Assembly: GCF_018881715.1 (NCBI RefSeq)
Contig: NZ_JACVPW010000001.1
Coordinates: 769,337-833,336, forward strand
Source of the DNA: Polynucleobacter parvulilacunae
Lineage (GTDB): Bacteria > Pseudomonadota > Gammaproteobacteria > Burkholderiales > Burkholderiaceae
Direction of reading: 5' to 3'
Length of the DNA: 64,000 nt
Part shown: positions 17,601 to 25,790 of the stretch, piece by piece
Numbering within the stretch: the first letter of the stretch is position 1
Layout: each line of letters opens with the position of its first letter
Translations under genes and position numbers: made by a program
The notes under the pieces: generated by a model
Told to the model about the DNA's origin: nothing
Database searches by the model: none
Seen by the model: only the letters and a program-made list of their open reading frames with translations

Positions 17601-18824
17601 ATGTCGGAAACGTCAGAAAAATTAAGAGAAATTCTCAGTGTTGGCGATCTAAACCGCGCCATTGCCGCCTCTTTGGAGGATCGTTTCGATACCGTCTGGG
17701 TCAGCGGGGAGATTTCAAACTTCAAAGCTTATGACAGCGGGCACTGGTATTTCTCGTTAAAGGACGCAGAAGGGCAGATTCGTTGCGTCATGTTCCGAGG
17801 CCGCAATGGCCAGGTTGGCTTTATGCCGCAATCTGGGGATTTGGTAGAAGTCAGTGCCAGCTTGGGTATGTATGTTCCGCGTGGGGATATTCAGCTGACG
17901 ATTCAGACTTTGCGTCGTGCCGGCATGGGTGGGTTATACGAAGCCTTCTTAAAGCTCAAAGCCAAACTGGCCAAAGAGGGTTTGTTTGATGACGAGCGTA
18001 AACGCGAGCTACCATCGCACCCAAGATCAATTGGCATCATCACATCACCGCAGGCGGCGGCACTTAAAGATGTCCTAAGCACTTTAGCCAGAAGAGCGCC
18101 GCATATTCCAATTGTGATTTATCCAACTTTGGTACAAGGTCCCGATGCGCCTGCCGGAATTATTTCCGCACTCAAGGCTGCGGAAAAAGAAAATGCAGTC
18201 GATGTTATTTTGTTGGTACGTGGTGGTGGCAGCATTGAAGATCTTTGGGCGTTCAATGATGAGCAATTGGCATACGCAATTGCAGACTCATTTATTCCGG
18301 TGGTGAGCGGTGTTGGCCATGAAACGGATTTCACAATTGCTGATTTTGTTGCTGACTTGCGTGCTCCAACGCCGACTGGTGCAGCAGAATTAGCGGCGCC
18401 ACGACGAGATCAAATGCTGCAAGAGCTCGATGCCATCATGCAGGCATTGCTGCAGCGAGTAAGTCAACGAGTTGAGCGCGAAGCACAAACTCTCGATCAA
18501 TTGGCGCTCAGGCTGAGTCATGCTCTGCCTAATCCAGATCGAATGAGAGAGCAAATCAATGGATGGCAGCAACGATTAAATCAGGCATGGTCAGTGCGCA
18601 TGGAGAATTGGAAGCGCAATCAATCGCATTATCAATCTCAGTTAGAAATGCTGAATCCTCAGCGCACATTAGAGCGTGGATATGCGGTAATTCTGAGTAA
18701 AGGTGATGATGAGCTTCATGCAATTCGTAATCCTAGAGAGCTCAATTCTGAAAATGTATACCAAGTTCAATTGGCTGAAGGGCAGGCGGAAGTTCGATTG
18801 GCTGACGTCAAAGTGCACTCTTGA
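17601..18824 (+). CDS. xseA: Exodeoxyribonuclease VII large subunit
   Basis: A 407-residue nuclease subunit with an N-terminal OB-fold (about residues 10-105: ISNFKAYDSGHWYFSLKD), a catalytic core with IGIITSPQAAALKDVL, LLVRGGGSIEDLWAFNDE and PVVSGVGHETDFTIADFVAD, then a long coiled coil and a C-terminal segment with LERGYAVI. With XseB it degrades single-stranded DNA. xseB is not adjacent. The promoter of the following TA pair overlaps its stop codon. Confidence 0.97.
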   Translation: MSETSEKLREILSVGDLNRAIAASLEDRFDTVWVSGEISNFKAYDSGHWYFSLKDAEGQIRCVMFRGRNGQVGFMPQSGDLVEVSASLGMYVPRGDIQLTIQTLRRAGMGGLYEAFLKLKAKLAKEGLFDDERKRELPSHPRSIGIITSPQAAALKDVLSTLARRAPHIPIVIYPTLVQGPDAPAGIISALKAAEKENAVDVILLVRGGGSIEDLWAFNDEQLAYAIADSFIPVVSGVGHETDFTIADFVADLRAPTPTGAAELAAPRRDQMLQELDAIMQALLQRVSQRVEREAQTLDQLALRLSHALPNPDRMREQINGWQQRLNQAWSVRMENWKRNQSHYQSQLEMLNPQRTLERGYAVILSKGDDELHAIRNPRELNSENVYQVQLAEGQAEVRLADVKVHS

Positions 18825-18849
18825 CAAAGCGTACGCTTTTACGTACCAT
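18821..18849 (+). promoter_or_regulatory. Promoter/operator of yefM-yoeB
   Basis: A consensus -35 box TTGACA (18821-18826) overlaps the xseA stop; 17 bases on is TACCAT (18844-18849). A 14-base perfect palindrome AAAGCGTACGCTTT (18826-18839) fills the spacer, and a second GTAC core occurs at 18843-18846, 12 bases from the first (18831-18834). Paired palindromes with a GTAC-containing core at 12-base spacing are the known layout of yefM-yoeB operators in other bacteria. Confidence 0.8.
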
Positions 18850-18867
18850 GCGATAAAGGGGTAAATC

Positions 18868-19110
18868 ATGACTACGTTAACTGCAAGCGAAGCGCGCGCC
18901 GGTCTGTATCGTTTAATAGATCAGGCGGCACAGTCTCATAAGCCAGTCATTATTTCTGGCAAAAGGGCCAATGCTGTTTTGGTTTCTGAAGAGGATTGGA
19001 GTGCAATTCAAGAAACTCTTTATCTTCTTGCTGTGCCTGGTATGCGTGAATCAATTAAAGATGCAATGGCAGAGCCTCTTGCAAAAAGCAAGGGTGTATT
19101 GAAATGGTGA
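18868..19110 (+). CDS. yefM: YefM-type antitoxin (Phd/YefM family)
   Basis: An 80-residue Phd/YefM antitoxin. The N-terminal DNA-binding fold is clear: TASEARAGLYRLIDQAAQSH and KPVIISGKRANAVLVSEEDW. The C-terminal half (PGMRESIKDAMAEP) is the toxin-neutralising tail. It is preceded by AAAGGGG as a ribosome site, 6 bases before the ATG, and by a strong autoregulated promoter. The stop overlaps the toxin start by 7 bases. Confidence 0.93.
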   Translation: MTTLTASEARAGLYRLIDQAAQSHKPVIISGKRANAVLVSEEDWSAIQETLYLLAVPGMRESIKDAMAEPLAKSKGVLKW

Positions 19111-19367
19111 AATGGAGTTTGGTTTACTCTAAATACGCCATTAAAGATGCTAAAAAAATTTCTGCAGCTGGGTTAAAAGAAAAAGCTCAGATACTGCTTG
19201 ATCTGCTTGCGGTAGATCCACTCCAAAACCCTCCGCCATATGAAAAATTGGTTGGGGATTTAAAGGGGGCTTATTCTCGAAGGATTAACATACAACATCG
19301 ACTGGTGTATGAAATATTCCGAAAAGAAAAGGCTGTGCGTATATTAAGAATGTGGACTCATTACTAA
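19104..19367 (+). CDS. yoeB: YoeB/Txe-type mRNA interferase toxin
   Basis: An 87-residue protein of the YoeB family: WSLVYSKYAIKDAKKI at the N-terminus, NPPPYEKLVGDLKGAYSRRINIQHRLVYEI in the core and a C-terminal WTHY. The Glu (47), Arg cluster (59-66) and penultimate His match the positions used by YoeB for ribosome-dependent mRNA cleavage. The canonical C-terminus is usually HYH or HY, and here Tyr is the last residue. It overlaps its antitoxin gene and is followed by a lipoprotein gene after 25 bases. Confidence 0.94.
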   Translation: MVKWSLVYSKYAIKDAKKISAAGLKEKAQILLDLLAVDPLQNPPPYEKLVGDLKGAYSRRINIQHRLVYEIFRKEKAVRILRMWTHY

Positions 19368-19392
19368 TAGGCGTTAATTTACAAAGATCAAC

Positions 19393-21423
19393 ATGCTAAA
19401 TCAAATCAAAACAAGTTTATGCGCTGTTGTCTTGTTGACAGTTGCAGCCTGTTTATCCGGCTGCCCTAGTAGTGGTTCCTCAGGCAATGAAACAGTCATC
19501 AACGGTGCGGTCAGTTCGGGCGGAGGTTCCCCTCCTCAAGCTATCACTGGAGCTACGGTTACGGTTTATCAAATTCAGTCGGGCACACCATCGGTAGTTA
19601 CTCAGACTACTTCGGATGGCGCAGGTAATTTTTCTGTAAAGGTGCCTAGCAATTCCGCCAACACGACTAGCAATCCCATTACTTACTATGTGGTTGCGAG
19701 CAAGTCCCCCAATATTCAGCTCATGGCAAGCTTAGGTACAGGGCCAATATCGTCCGTACGTATCAACGAGCTTACGACGGTGGCATCTGCATATGCTTTT
19801 GCGCAATTATTTCGTAACGATTATTCGGTTGGGGGGAGCGCTCTTCCATTAAGTATTGCAGCGGGTATGGCTGAGAATTTAGTTTCTGCGCGATCGGGTT
19901 CTGCATCCACCGTCATTCAAACTTCACCGAATGGATATGAAACCAATACCTGGAGTGCGCTTGGAACATTGGCCAATGTCTTGGCAGGTTGTACTCAAGG
20001 AGTGGCTAATGCATGTACCAACCTATTTGCTTTAACACCTTCAACAAACGGCATCACCCCTACAAATACTTTGCAGGCAATTGTGAACATTGCCTTAAAT
20101 CCCACAGTGAATGTCAGCGGCATCTACAACCTAGGAAGTGTGGTGACAAGCTACACGCCAGCGCTTACTGCGAACCAGGGGCCGAATTCGTCTGCGCCAC
20201 TGCAAAAGCTCGATGCTTGGACGATGGCAGTCAAGGTCAATAACACTGGCAGTAGTGCCTGTCCTTTTGGTGGTCCAGCTAACGTGGCATTTGATGCCAA
20301 TGGGTATGCGTGGATCAATAACAACGTGATTCAAGGAACACCAAATTCTACAAACTGTTTAGTAGTCCTGAAGCCTAATGGGCAGCCGGCTAATGGCCTT
20401 GTTAATGGATCCAACTCGACACCAAGCTCGCCTATTACTGGTGGCGGTATTTTGGGTTCCGGCTTTGGCATTGCAATTGATAAGCTGGGTTACATTTGGT
20501 CGGGAAGCTTTGGTTGGGGGAATAACCTCCCTACAAGCGGAGCGGTAGCAAAACTATCCTCACTTGGAGTTCCAGTTTCTCCGGATGCCGGATACACCGC
20601 TGGTTTATTGCGAGTGCAAGGTACTGCGGTTGATCAATCTAACAACATTTGGATGTCTAGCTATGGCAATAATGCTGTGGTGGTTTATCCAAATCAAACT
20701 ACCAGTCCTGTAAGTTATGCGGATAGCAATGTAGAGCCTTTTGGCATGGCTATCAGTAGTGATGGTTATGCCTGGGTTACCTACACAGGCTCAGACACAG
20801 TATCCAAATTGCGCTACAGCAATGGTGGAATTTCAAAATTATTTACAGTCCCATTACCAAGTGGCAGCAATCCAAAAGGTGTAGCCGTAGATTCGCTCGG
20901 CAATGCTTGGGTTGCAGCGGGGTCCACTTCTACTGTTTATGCAATTAACTCGAGCGGTACGATTGTAGGAACGTATACAGGACAGGGCATTAATGGACCA
21001 TGGGGTGTTTCGTTGGATGCCAAAGGAAATGTCTGGGTTGCTAATTTTGGAACAGCAGCCCCAAGCAGTCGCTATAGCGTTGTGCAACTCTGTGGCGCAA
21101 GCTCAAATTGTCCTTACGGTGTAGCAATGGGGGCTGCAATTTCTCCAAGCACTGGTTACACATTGCCCTCTGGAGGTAGCCAGGTTTTACTGAGCTCTGG
21201 ACAACCTTTATACGGAACAGGCGCACCTCCATCCTATTTGCCATTGATGCGATTGACTTCAGTTAATACGGATATGGCTGGAAATGTTTGGGCGGCAAAT
21301 AATTGGAAGCCATCTGGTTTAAATGACATTCTTTTGAATCCGGGCGGTGACGGTATGGTGATTTTTGTAGGGGTTGCCGCACCTACCAAAGCGCCTAGCT
21401 TGGGACCGGCACAAGCGCCCTAA
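19393..21423 (+). CDS. NHL-repeat lipoprotein with carboxypeptidase-regulatory-like domain
   Basis: A 676-residue lipoprotein: signal peptide with lipobox LSGC (Cys near residue 24), a Ser/Gly linker, an Ig-like domain that resembles CarboxypepD_reg (about 37-105: ITGATVTVYQI, SDGAGNFSVKVP), a helical Ala/Ser-rich middle (about 110-245) and a beta-propeller (about 275-560). NHL/Vgb-like blades are visible as repeated NVAFDANGYAWINN, AVDQSNNIWMSSYGNN, AVDSLGNAWVAAG and SLDAKGNVWVANFG. Probably anchored to the outer membrane. The ligand or activity is unknown; similar blades occur in virginiamycin lyase, but no catalytic case can be made. Confidence 0.85.
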   Translation: MLNQIKTSLCAVVLLTVAACLSGCPSSGSSGNETVINGAVSSGGGSPPQAITGATVTVYQIQSGTPSVVTQTTSDGAGNFSVKVPSNSANTTSNPITYYVVASKSPNIQLMASLGTGPISSVRINELTTVASAYAFAQLFRNDYSVGGSALPLSIAAGMAENLVSARSGSASTVIQTSPNGYETNTWSALGTLANVLAGCTQGVANACTNLFALTPSTNGITPTNTLQAIVNIALNPTVNVSGIYNLGSVVTSYTPALTANQGPNSSAPLQKLDAWTMAVKVNNTGSSACPFGGPANVAFDANGYAWINNNVIQGTPNSTNCLVVLKPNGQPANGLVNGSNSTPSSPITGGGILGSGFGIAIDKLGYIWSGSFGWGNNLPTSGAVAKLSSLGVPVSPDAGYTAGLLRVQGTAVDQSNNIWMSSYGNNAVVVYPNQTTSPVSYADSNVEPFGMAISSDGYAWVTYTGSDTVSKLRYSNGGISKLFTVPLPSGSNPKGVAVDSLGNAWVAAGSTSTVYAINSSGTIVGTYTGQGINGPWGVSLDAKGNVWVANFGTAAPSSRYSVVQLCGASSNCPYGVAMGAAISPSTGYTLPSGGSQVLLSSGQPLYGTGAPPSYLPLMRLTSVNTDMAGNVWAANNWKPSGLNDILLNPGGDGMVIFVGVAAPTKAPSLGPAQAP

Positions 21424-21426
21424 GTT

Positions 21427-21855
21427 TCAAGCTGCTACTGTTATTTCGATATGACAGCCGAGCGCATTTGCCGCAGATTCAATCTGATCAAATTTAGAAG
21501 AATGTTTGAGATCAAACAAGCGATCGATCTGCGGCATATGCCAACCCAGACGACGTGCTAATTCAGTCTTTTTAATGCCCTGATCCATCATGGCCTTATA
21601 GATGCCAAGTTTGGCTGATTCAAGTGCTGATGGGCTGATTAATTTTTGACCACGCTTTGCTTTGCTTGGCTTAGGCAGTGGCTTGCGAGAATCCACATAA
21701 AAAGATAGACCAGTCTCCAAAGCTTCAACAGCCTTCTCAAATGCTTCCGACTCATTCTTGCCGAAAGTAATGGCTTCAGGAATATCGCTGAATGTTACGA
21801 GTATGCTGCGGCCATCTTTAGCGAATGTTGCTGGGTATCTAAACATATATTCCAT
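21427..21855 (-). CDS. hicB: HicB-family antitoxin with helix-turn-helix
   Basis: A 142-residue antitoxin. The N-terminal ~70 residues form the degenerate RNase-H-like HicB fold (FRYPATFAKDGRSILVTFSD and ESEAFEKAVEALETGL); the C-terminus carries a helix-turn-helix (IKKTELARRLGWHMPQIDRLFD). It neutralises HicA and represses the operon. The start overlaps the hicA stop by 1 base (TAATG). It converges on the NHL lipoprotein, only 3 bases apart. Confidence 0.93.
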   Translation of the reverse strand: MEYMFRYPATFAKDGRSILVTFSDIPEAITFGKNESEAFEKAVEALETGLSFYVDSRKPLPKPSKAKRGQKLISPSALESAKLGIYKAMMDQGIKKTELARRLGWHMPQIDRLFDLKHSSKFDQIESAANALGCHIEITVAA

Positions 21856-22034
21856 TATTTCAAGCCCAATTGACGTTTAATAGCTGCCTCTAAACCTTTG
21901 CCGAGTTCAGTCGTTCCATGCATTGGTAAAGAGGATTGTTTGCCTTTTAGAAACACTTTTAAATGCGATCCTTTGCCCGGGAGAAACGTGGCGCCTTGTA
22001 GTTCAAGCCACTTTTTCATTTGTTTTGAGTTCAT
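21855..22034 (-). CDS. hicA: HicA mRNA interferase toxin
   Basis: The 59-residue form beginning MNSKQMKKWLELQGATF (22034) is a normal HicA double-stranded-RNA-binding-like toxin; an upstream in-frame start adds 36 residues that belong to the promoter region. The catalytic His is at residue 24 in KGSHLKVFLKGK, and the tail LGKGLEAAIKRQLGLK is typical. It cleaves mRNA independently of the ribosome. Gene order is toxin first, then hicB. Confidence 0.93.
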   Translation of the reverse strand: MNSKQMKKWLELQGATFLPGKGSHLKVFLKGKQSSLPMHGTTELGKGLEAAIKRQLGLK

Positions 22035-22043
22035 GCAAATGTT

Positions 22044-22055
22044 AACATATATGTT
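22044..22055. promoter_or_regulatory. Probable hicAB operator
   Basis: A perfect 12-base palindrome AACATATATGTT lies 10 bases upstream of the hicA start on the minus strand. A second AT-rich GTTAAC palindrome overlaps its edge (22041-22046). The location fits autoregulation by the helix-turn-helix of HicB. The symmetry is seen; the function is inferred. Confidence 0.55.
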
Positions 22056-22189
22056 GTGTTTTGTAGTGCTGAGAAGCAGTCGTACACATTTGAGATTGGC
22101 TTGGAGCCGGATATTATCTTTGATTGAATTACCCCTATTCAAGGTATGGGGCTTGCTTACCTCACTAGGGGTGAGGTTAATGTAAGTGG

Positions 22190-23227
22190 CTACAAGATAT
22201 TTGGTTCAATTTGTAGGCTGACACCAAACTCTGTGTGCACTTTGTCTTGGATGCATTTGGCTAATCCGATTATGTCTTGAGCGGTGCCACCACCATGATT
22301 CACTAGCACGAGCGCTTGATTTTCATAAACGCCAACAGGACCCATGCGTTGGCCTTTAAATCCGCATTGATCAATCAGCCAACCCGCTGCAAGCTTACGT
22401 TTACCGTCCGCGTCTGGATAAGACACTAGATTTGTATGTAGCTTAAGTAAAGTTTCATACTGTTCATTTGGAACAATGGGGTTCTGAAAGAAGCTGCCGG
22501 CATTACCAATGACTTTTGGATCGGGTAACTTTTGTGTGCGAATTCTACAAACCGCTAAAAAGATATCTTCAGGGCTAGGACTAGATCTTTCAGGAAATTG
22601 TTTTGCTAAGTCGGCGTAATGGATACGCGCTTCCCATGCTTTCGGAATTCTAAAGACGACCTTTGTCACGATAAATCGATTGGGATTTTGCTTGAAGTAG
22701 CTATCGCGATAAGCAAAGTCGCATGCCTCTTGCGCTAGGGTGACAAAGGCTTGGGCCTGTGTATCAAAGGCTTCGATGCTGCTGATGTATTGGGAAACCT
22801 CAACTCCATAGGCGCCGATGTTTTGAATGGGCGCTGCACCTACTGTCCCTGGTATGAGGGCTAAGTTTTCCAGACCCGGCAAATCATTTTCCAGTGTCCA
22901 GGCTACGAGTTCATGCCAATTCACACCACCGCCAACTGCTAAGTAGGTATCTTTATTGTCGGAAGAAGTGATTTCTTGGCCGTCGATATTCATTAGAAGG
23001 GTGGCGCCTGGCAAAACATTGGGAAGAATGACATTACTGCCCCCACCCAAAACACGCCATACTAGTTTTTGCTCGGTAATGTCTGCGATGACCCCTGGAA
23101 TTTGCTCGGGCGCGGTAATGTCATAGGCCAGTTCTGCGCTGGCATCAAAGCCAAAGGTGTTACGGTGCTTCAATCCCAAATTGGGGATTGATTTTGTGGG
23201 TTGGGGCGCATTTTGAGCACGGTTCAT
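22190..23227 (-). CDS. murB: UDP-N-acetylenolpyruvoylglucosamine reductase
   Basis: A 345-residue type I MurB, which uses FAD and NADPH to make UDP-MurNAc for peptidoglycan. The FAD domain shows WRVLGGGSNVILPNVLPG and PGLENLALIPGTVGAAPIQNIGAYG; the Tyr/Ser/Glu catalytic region includes CDFAYRDSYFK and VIGNAGSFFQNP, with the catalytic Ser in AGSFFQNP. A 7-base-pair hairpin without a T run (22159-22177) lies just after the stop. Start at the ATG at 23227 is the only sensible one. Confidence 0.97.
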   Translation of the reverse strand: MNRAQNAPQPTKSIPNLGLKHRNTFGFDASAELAYDITAPEQIPGVIADITEQKLVWRVLGGGSNVILPNVLPGATLLMNIDGQEITSSDNKDTYLAVGGGVNWHELVAWTLENDLPGLENLALIPGTVGAAPIQNIGAYGVEVSQYISSIEAFDTQAQAFVTLAQEACDFAYRDSYFKQNPNRFIVTKVVFRIPKAWEARIHYADLAKQFPERSSPSPEDIFLAVCRIRTQKLPDPKVIGNAGSFFQNPIVPNEQYETLLKLHTNLVSYPDADGKRKLAAGWLIDQCGFKGQRMGPVGVYENQALVLVNHGGGTAQDIIGLAKCIQDKVHTEFGVSLQIEPNIL

Positions 23228-23357
23228 GCCACAATCTTATTCGTAAAAGAATCTGGAGCCTATTTTTTGGGTAGCAAAGCTGGAATAGACGACAAAATCT
23301 CTAGAAAATGCAAAATAGCTTTTATTTAAGAATATTGAAAATATATAGGGAGTAAAA

Positions 23358-23843
23358 ATGCCAACATTTGACGTTGTATGCGAACCGGATATGGTTGAGC
23401 TCAAAAATGCCATTGAGCAATCTAATAAAGAAATTACAAACCGTTTTGACTTTAAGGGTTCTGATAGCCGCGTAGAGCAAAAAGATGAAGCACTCATCTT
23501 GTTTGGTGACGACGACTTTAAATTGGGTCAAGTACGTGACGTGCTCATTAACAAAATGGCTAAGCGTAATGTGGATGTGCGTTATCTCAAAGATGAAAAA
23601 ACAGAAACCATTGGTAGCGATAAGCGCAAGCAGACCATGAAGATTCAAAAAGGCATCAATTCAGATCTAGCAAAAAAAGTGGTACGCATCATTAAAGATA
23701 GCAAGCTCAAAGTGCAAGCGAGTATTCAGGGTGATGCAGTGCGTGTCACTGGCGCTAAGCGTGATGACTTGCAAGAAACAATGGCTCTCCTCAAGAAAGA
23801 AGTGACCGAAGCGCCATTGGGCTTTAATAATTTCCGTGATTAA
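23358..23843 (+). CDS. YajQ-family nucleotide-binding protein
   Basis: A 161-residue YajQ/UPF0234 protein of normal length, starting [21 protein letters not shown] with a clear AGGGAGT ribosome site. Two ferredoxin-like halves are seen, ending [23 protein letters not shown]. Family members bind nucleotides, and in Xanthomonas a homologue binds cyclic di-GMP and acts with a LysR regulator; the role here is unknown. It diverges from murB across 130 bases. Confidence 0.95.
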   Translation: MPTFDVVCEPDMVELKNAIEQSNKEITNRFDFKGSDSRVEQKDEALILFGDDDFKLGQVRDVLINKMAKRNVDVRYLKDEKTETIGSDKRKQTMKIQKGINSDLAKKVVRIIKDSKLKVQASIQGDAVRVTGAKRDDLQETMALLKKEVTEAPLGFNNFRD

Positions 23844-23861
23844 GAAGAGGCTTGGAGCGCA

Positions 23862-24044
23862 ATGAAGGCAATTAAACCCATACCTATGTTTGCATCAGAG
23901 CTTGATGAAAGAAGGTTTTGGGAGGTCAATGATGCTTCTGATTATTTTGATTTAAATAAAGCATTTAGGGCGGCAATACCAAATCTAAGACCCCATTCTG
24001 CGACTATGAGGTCTCAAGATGGGGTGGTTTGCAAGTTCATTTAG
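23862..24044 (+). pseudogene. Orphan CopG/BrnA-type antitoxin fragment
   Basis: A 60-residue reading frame whose first ~45 residues match the CopG-type antitoxin domain paired with BrnT toxins (FASELDERRFWEVNDASDYFDLNKAFRAAIPNLRP spans residues 10-44). After PNLRP the expected ribbon-helix-helix segment (TISLRLP type) is replaced by a short unrelated tail, and no BrnT-like toxin gene lies before or after it. It follows yajQ by 18 bases. It is either a decayed TA remnant or a free-standing antitoxin that now lacks its DNA-binding part. Confidence 0.6.
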
Positions 24045-24096
24045 AGCTTTATTAAATTAAGAAAGGGCGTAAAGATTGCGCTTGCACCAAAAATAG

Positions 24097-24111
24097 TATA
24101 TATTTTATATA
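24097..24111. promoter_or_regulatory. AT-rich palindrome upstream of the MazF-like pair
   Basis: TATATA-TTT-TATATA lies 20 bases before the antitoxin start. It could serve as the -10 region with an overlapping operator for the pair; the composition is so AT-rich that chance symmetry is possible. Confidence 0.35.
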
Positions 24112-24130
24112 TATGAAATAGTGAGGTGCC

Positions 24131-24412
24131 ATGATGAGAGCTTCAAACGAAAACCTGTTGGTCAAATTCCGCACTAAAGACACCCAATTTGGCGTGACTC
24201 GAACAACGGTTAAAGCAATTGCTAAAGAACTCGATGTAAATGAAACACAGGTTATCCATATGGCCTTGTCAAAATTTGCTACTGATGTTTTACCTTCTTA
24301 TGCTCCTGATGATGGTCCATTGACTGCAAAACAAATCTTGGCATTACGCAAGGATGCAGCCAAGCGCCTACCAAAAGGCAAGCTGCTTGCACGTGACACA
24401 TTGTTTGTATGA
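24131..24412 (+). CDS. Antitoxin of a PemK/MazF-like pair
   Basis: A 93-residue protein that begins with two Met codons in a row. A short N-terminal strand (ENLLVKFRTKDTQ) is followed by a helical region, VTRTTVKAIAKELDVNETQVIHMALSKFA, consistent with a ribbon-helix-helix or related DNA-binding fold, and a basic tail (RKDAAKRLPKGKLLARD). I do not recognise the exact family. The 4-base overlap with the MazF-like gene and the size support its role as that toxin's antitoxin and autorepressor. Confidence 0.75.
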   Translation: MMRASNENLLVKFRTKDTQFGVTRTTVKAIAKELDVNETQVIHMALSKFATDVLPSYAPDDGPLTAKQILALRKDAAKRLPKGKLLARDTLFV

Positions 24413-24822
24413 GTCAGGCTTGGATGTTGCCGGCACCTGGCGATATCGTTTGGTGTTTGTTTCCCGAAGTTCCTAACATTGAACCGGGACCCAAACCCAG
24501 GCCAGCTATTGTCCTGAGTGTTGAGCATAGGGATGATGGCAATCAGGTCAGCGTGGTGTACGGAACATCCCAGAAACTGACTAGACTAAAAGCTGGTGAG
24601 GTAGCAATAACCCAGGCCAAGAATCCTGCTGCTTATGCGCTAGCTGGATTGGCTTACGACACAAAGTTTGACTTCAAGGTGATTGTAGATTTGCCGTGGT
24701 CTGAGCGCTACTTCAAAGTACCTGTTAGAAGCCCTCATGGCAATACGCCTAAGCTCGGCACTTTGCATGCAACCATTCTTCGCGCTGTTGAAGCGGCTTA
24801 TCGTGCAGCATTAAACCAATAG
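24409..24822 (+). CDS. PemK/MazF-like toxin
   Basis: A 137-residue protein with the MazF/PemK beta-barrel start: PAPGDIVWCLFPEVPN followed by GPKPRPAIVLS, the strand pair of the CcdB/MazF fold. A longer insert (SQKLTRLKAGEVAITQAKN) and C-terminal helix make it larger than classical MazF (~110 residues). MazF-type enzymes cut mRNA or tRNA at specific sites. It is coupled to the antitoxin by ATGA and ends 1 base before xerD, so xerD may be co-transcribed. Confidence 0.8.
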   Translation: MSQAWMLPAPGDIVWCLFPEVPNIEPGPKPRPAIVLSVEHRDDGNQVSVVYGTSQKLTRLKAGEVAITQAKNPAAYALAGLAYDTKFDFKVIVDLPWSERYFKVPVRSPHGNTPKLGTLHATILRAVEAAYRAALNQ

Positions 24823-24823
24823 G

Positions 24824-25747
24824 ATGAAAGAAAATACACCTCAAATTTCATTATTAAGCCAAGAGGCTATTGAGCGCTTTTGTGATGCTTGCTGGCTAGA
24901 GGATGGACTTGCTCAAAATAGTCTGGCTGCATACCGCAGAGACTTGCTGCTATTAGCTCAGTGGCTTTATCAAGAGTCTGGCTCAGATCTGTATAGCATT
25001 ACAGAAAAAGATCTCACTGCCTATATTGCACATCGTCGTGCTGATAAAGCAACTACTGCTAATCGACGTTTAACGGTTTTTAAGCGCTTCTATCGTCACG
25101 CACTGCGCATTAATTTAGTAAAGAGTGATCCTTGTATTGGATTGCGTGCCGCTAAACAAGCATTACGCTTTCCAAAAACACTGAGCGAGGATCAGGTAAC
25201 GGCATTGCTCAATGCGCCTGATGTGGAAACGCCTTTAGGTTTGCGTGATCGAACGATGTTGGAGTTGATGTATGCCAGCGGTCTACGTGTTTCAGAAATT
25301 GTTTCTTTAAAAACCGTTGCCCTGGGTTTAAATGAGGGTGTAGTGAGGATCGTTAATGGCAAAGGTGGCAAAGAGCGTTTAGTGCCCTTTGGGGGTGAGG
25401 CAGGTCAGTGGTTAAGGCGTTATTTGGCAGAAGCGCGCACTCCTTTGTTGGAGGGTAAAACAACGGATGCCGTATTTGTTGGTCGCCATACCGGTACTGG
25501 CTTAACACGCCAGGCATTTTGGGCCTTGATTAAGCGTTATGCGACATTGGCCAATATTCCGGTGGCTTTATCGCCCCATACTCTGCGCCATGCTTTTGCT
25601 ACCCATTTACTCAATCATGGGGCGGATTTAAGGGTGGTACAGCTTCTTTTAGGGCACGCTGATATCTCGACTACCCAGATCTACACCCATGTAGCTAGAG
25701 AAAGACTCAAATCGATACATCAGCAGCATCATCCGCGTGGATCTTAA
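24824..25747 (+). CDS. xerD: Site-specific tyrosine recombinase XerD
   Basis: A 307-residue recombinase that resolves chromosome dimers at dif together with XerC. The core-binding domain (about residues 15-100) precedes the catalytic domain, whose residues are all present: Arg155, Lys180, His252, Arg255, His278 and Tyr287. The C-terminus (LLNHGADLRVVQLLLGHAD, then TTQIYTHVARERLKSIHQ) is closest to XerD rather than XerC. It starts 1 base after the MazF-like gene, an unusual neighbour. I found no dif-like site in the window. Confidence 0.95.
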   Translation: MKENTPQISLLSQEAIERFCDACWLEDGLAQNSLAAYRRDLLLLAQWLYQESGSDLYSITEKDLTAYIAHRRADKATTANRRLTVFKRFYRHALRINLVKSDPCIGLRAAKQALRFPKTLSEDQVTALLNAPDVETPLGLRDRTMLELMYASGLRVSEIVSLKTVALGLNEGVVRIVNGKGGKERLVPFGGEAGQWLRRYLAEARTPLLEGKTTDAVFVGRHTGTGLTRQAFWALIKRYATLANIPVALSPHTLRHAFATHLLNHGADLRVVQLLLGHADISTTQIYTHVARERLKSIHQQHHPRGS

Positions 25748-25790
25748 GTTTTCCGCCAAAACCGCCCTCAGAAGTGTTTAAGATAGCGGT

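Noticed and set aside
22159..22177. Hairpin downstream of murB as a terminator
   Set aside because: A 7-base-pair stem without any T run on the minus strand; not enough to call.
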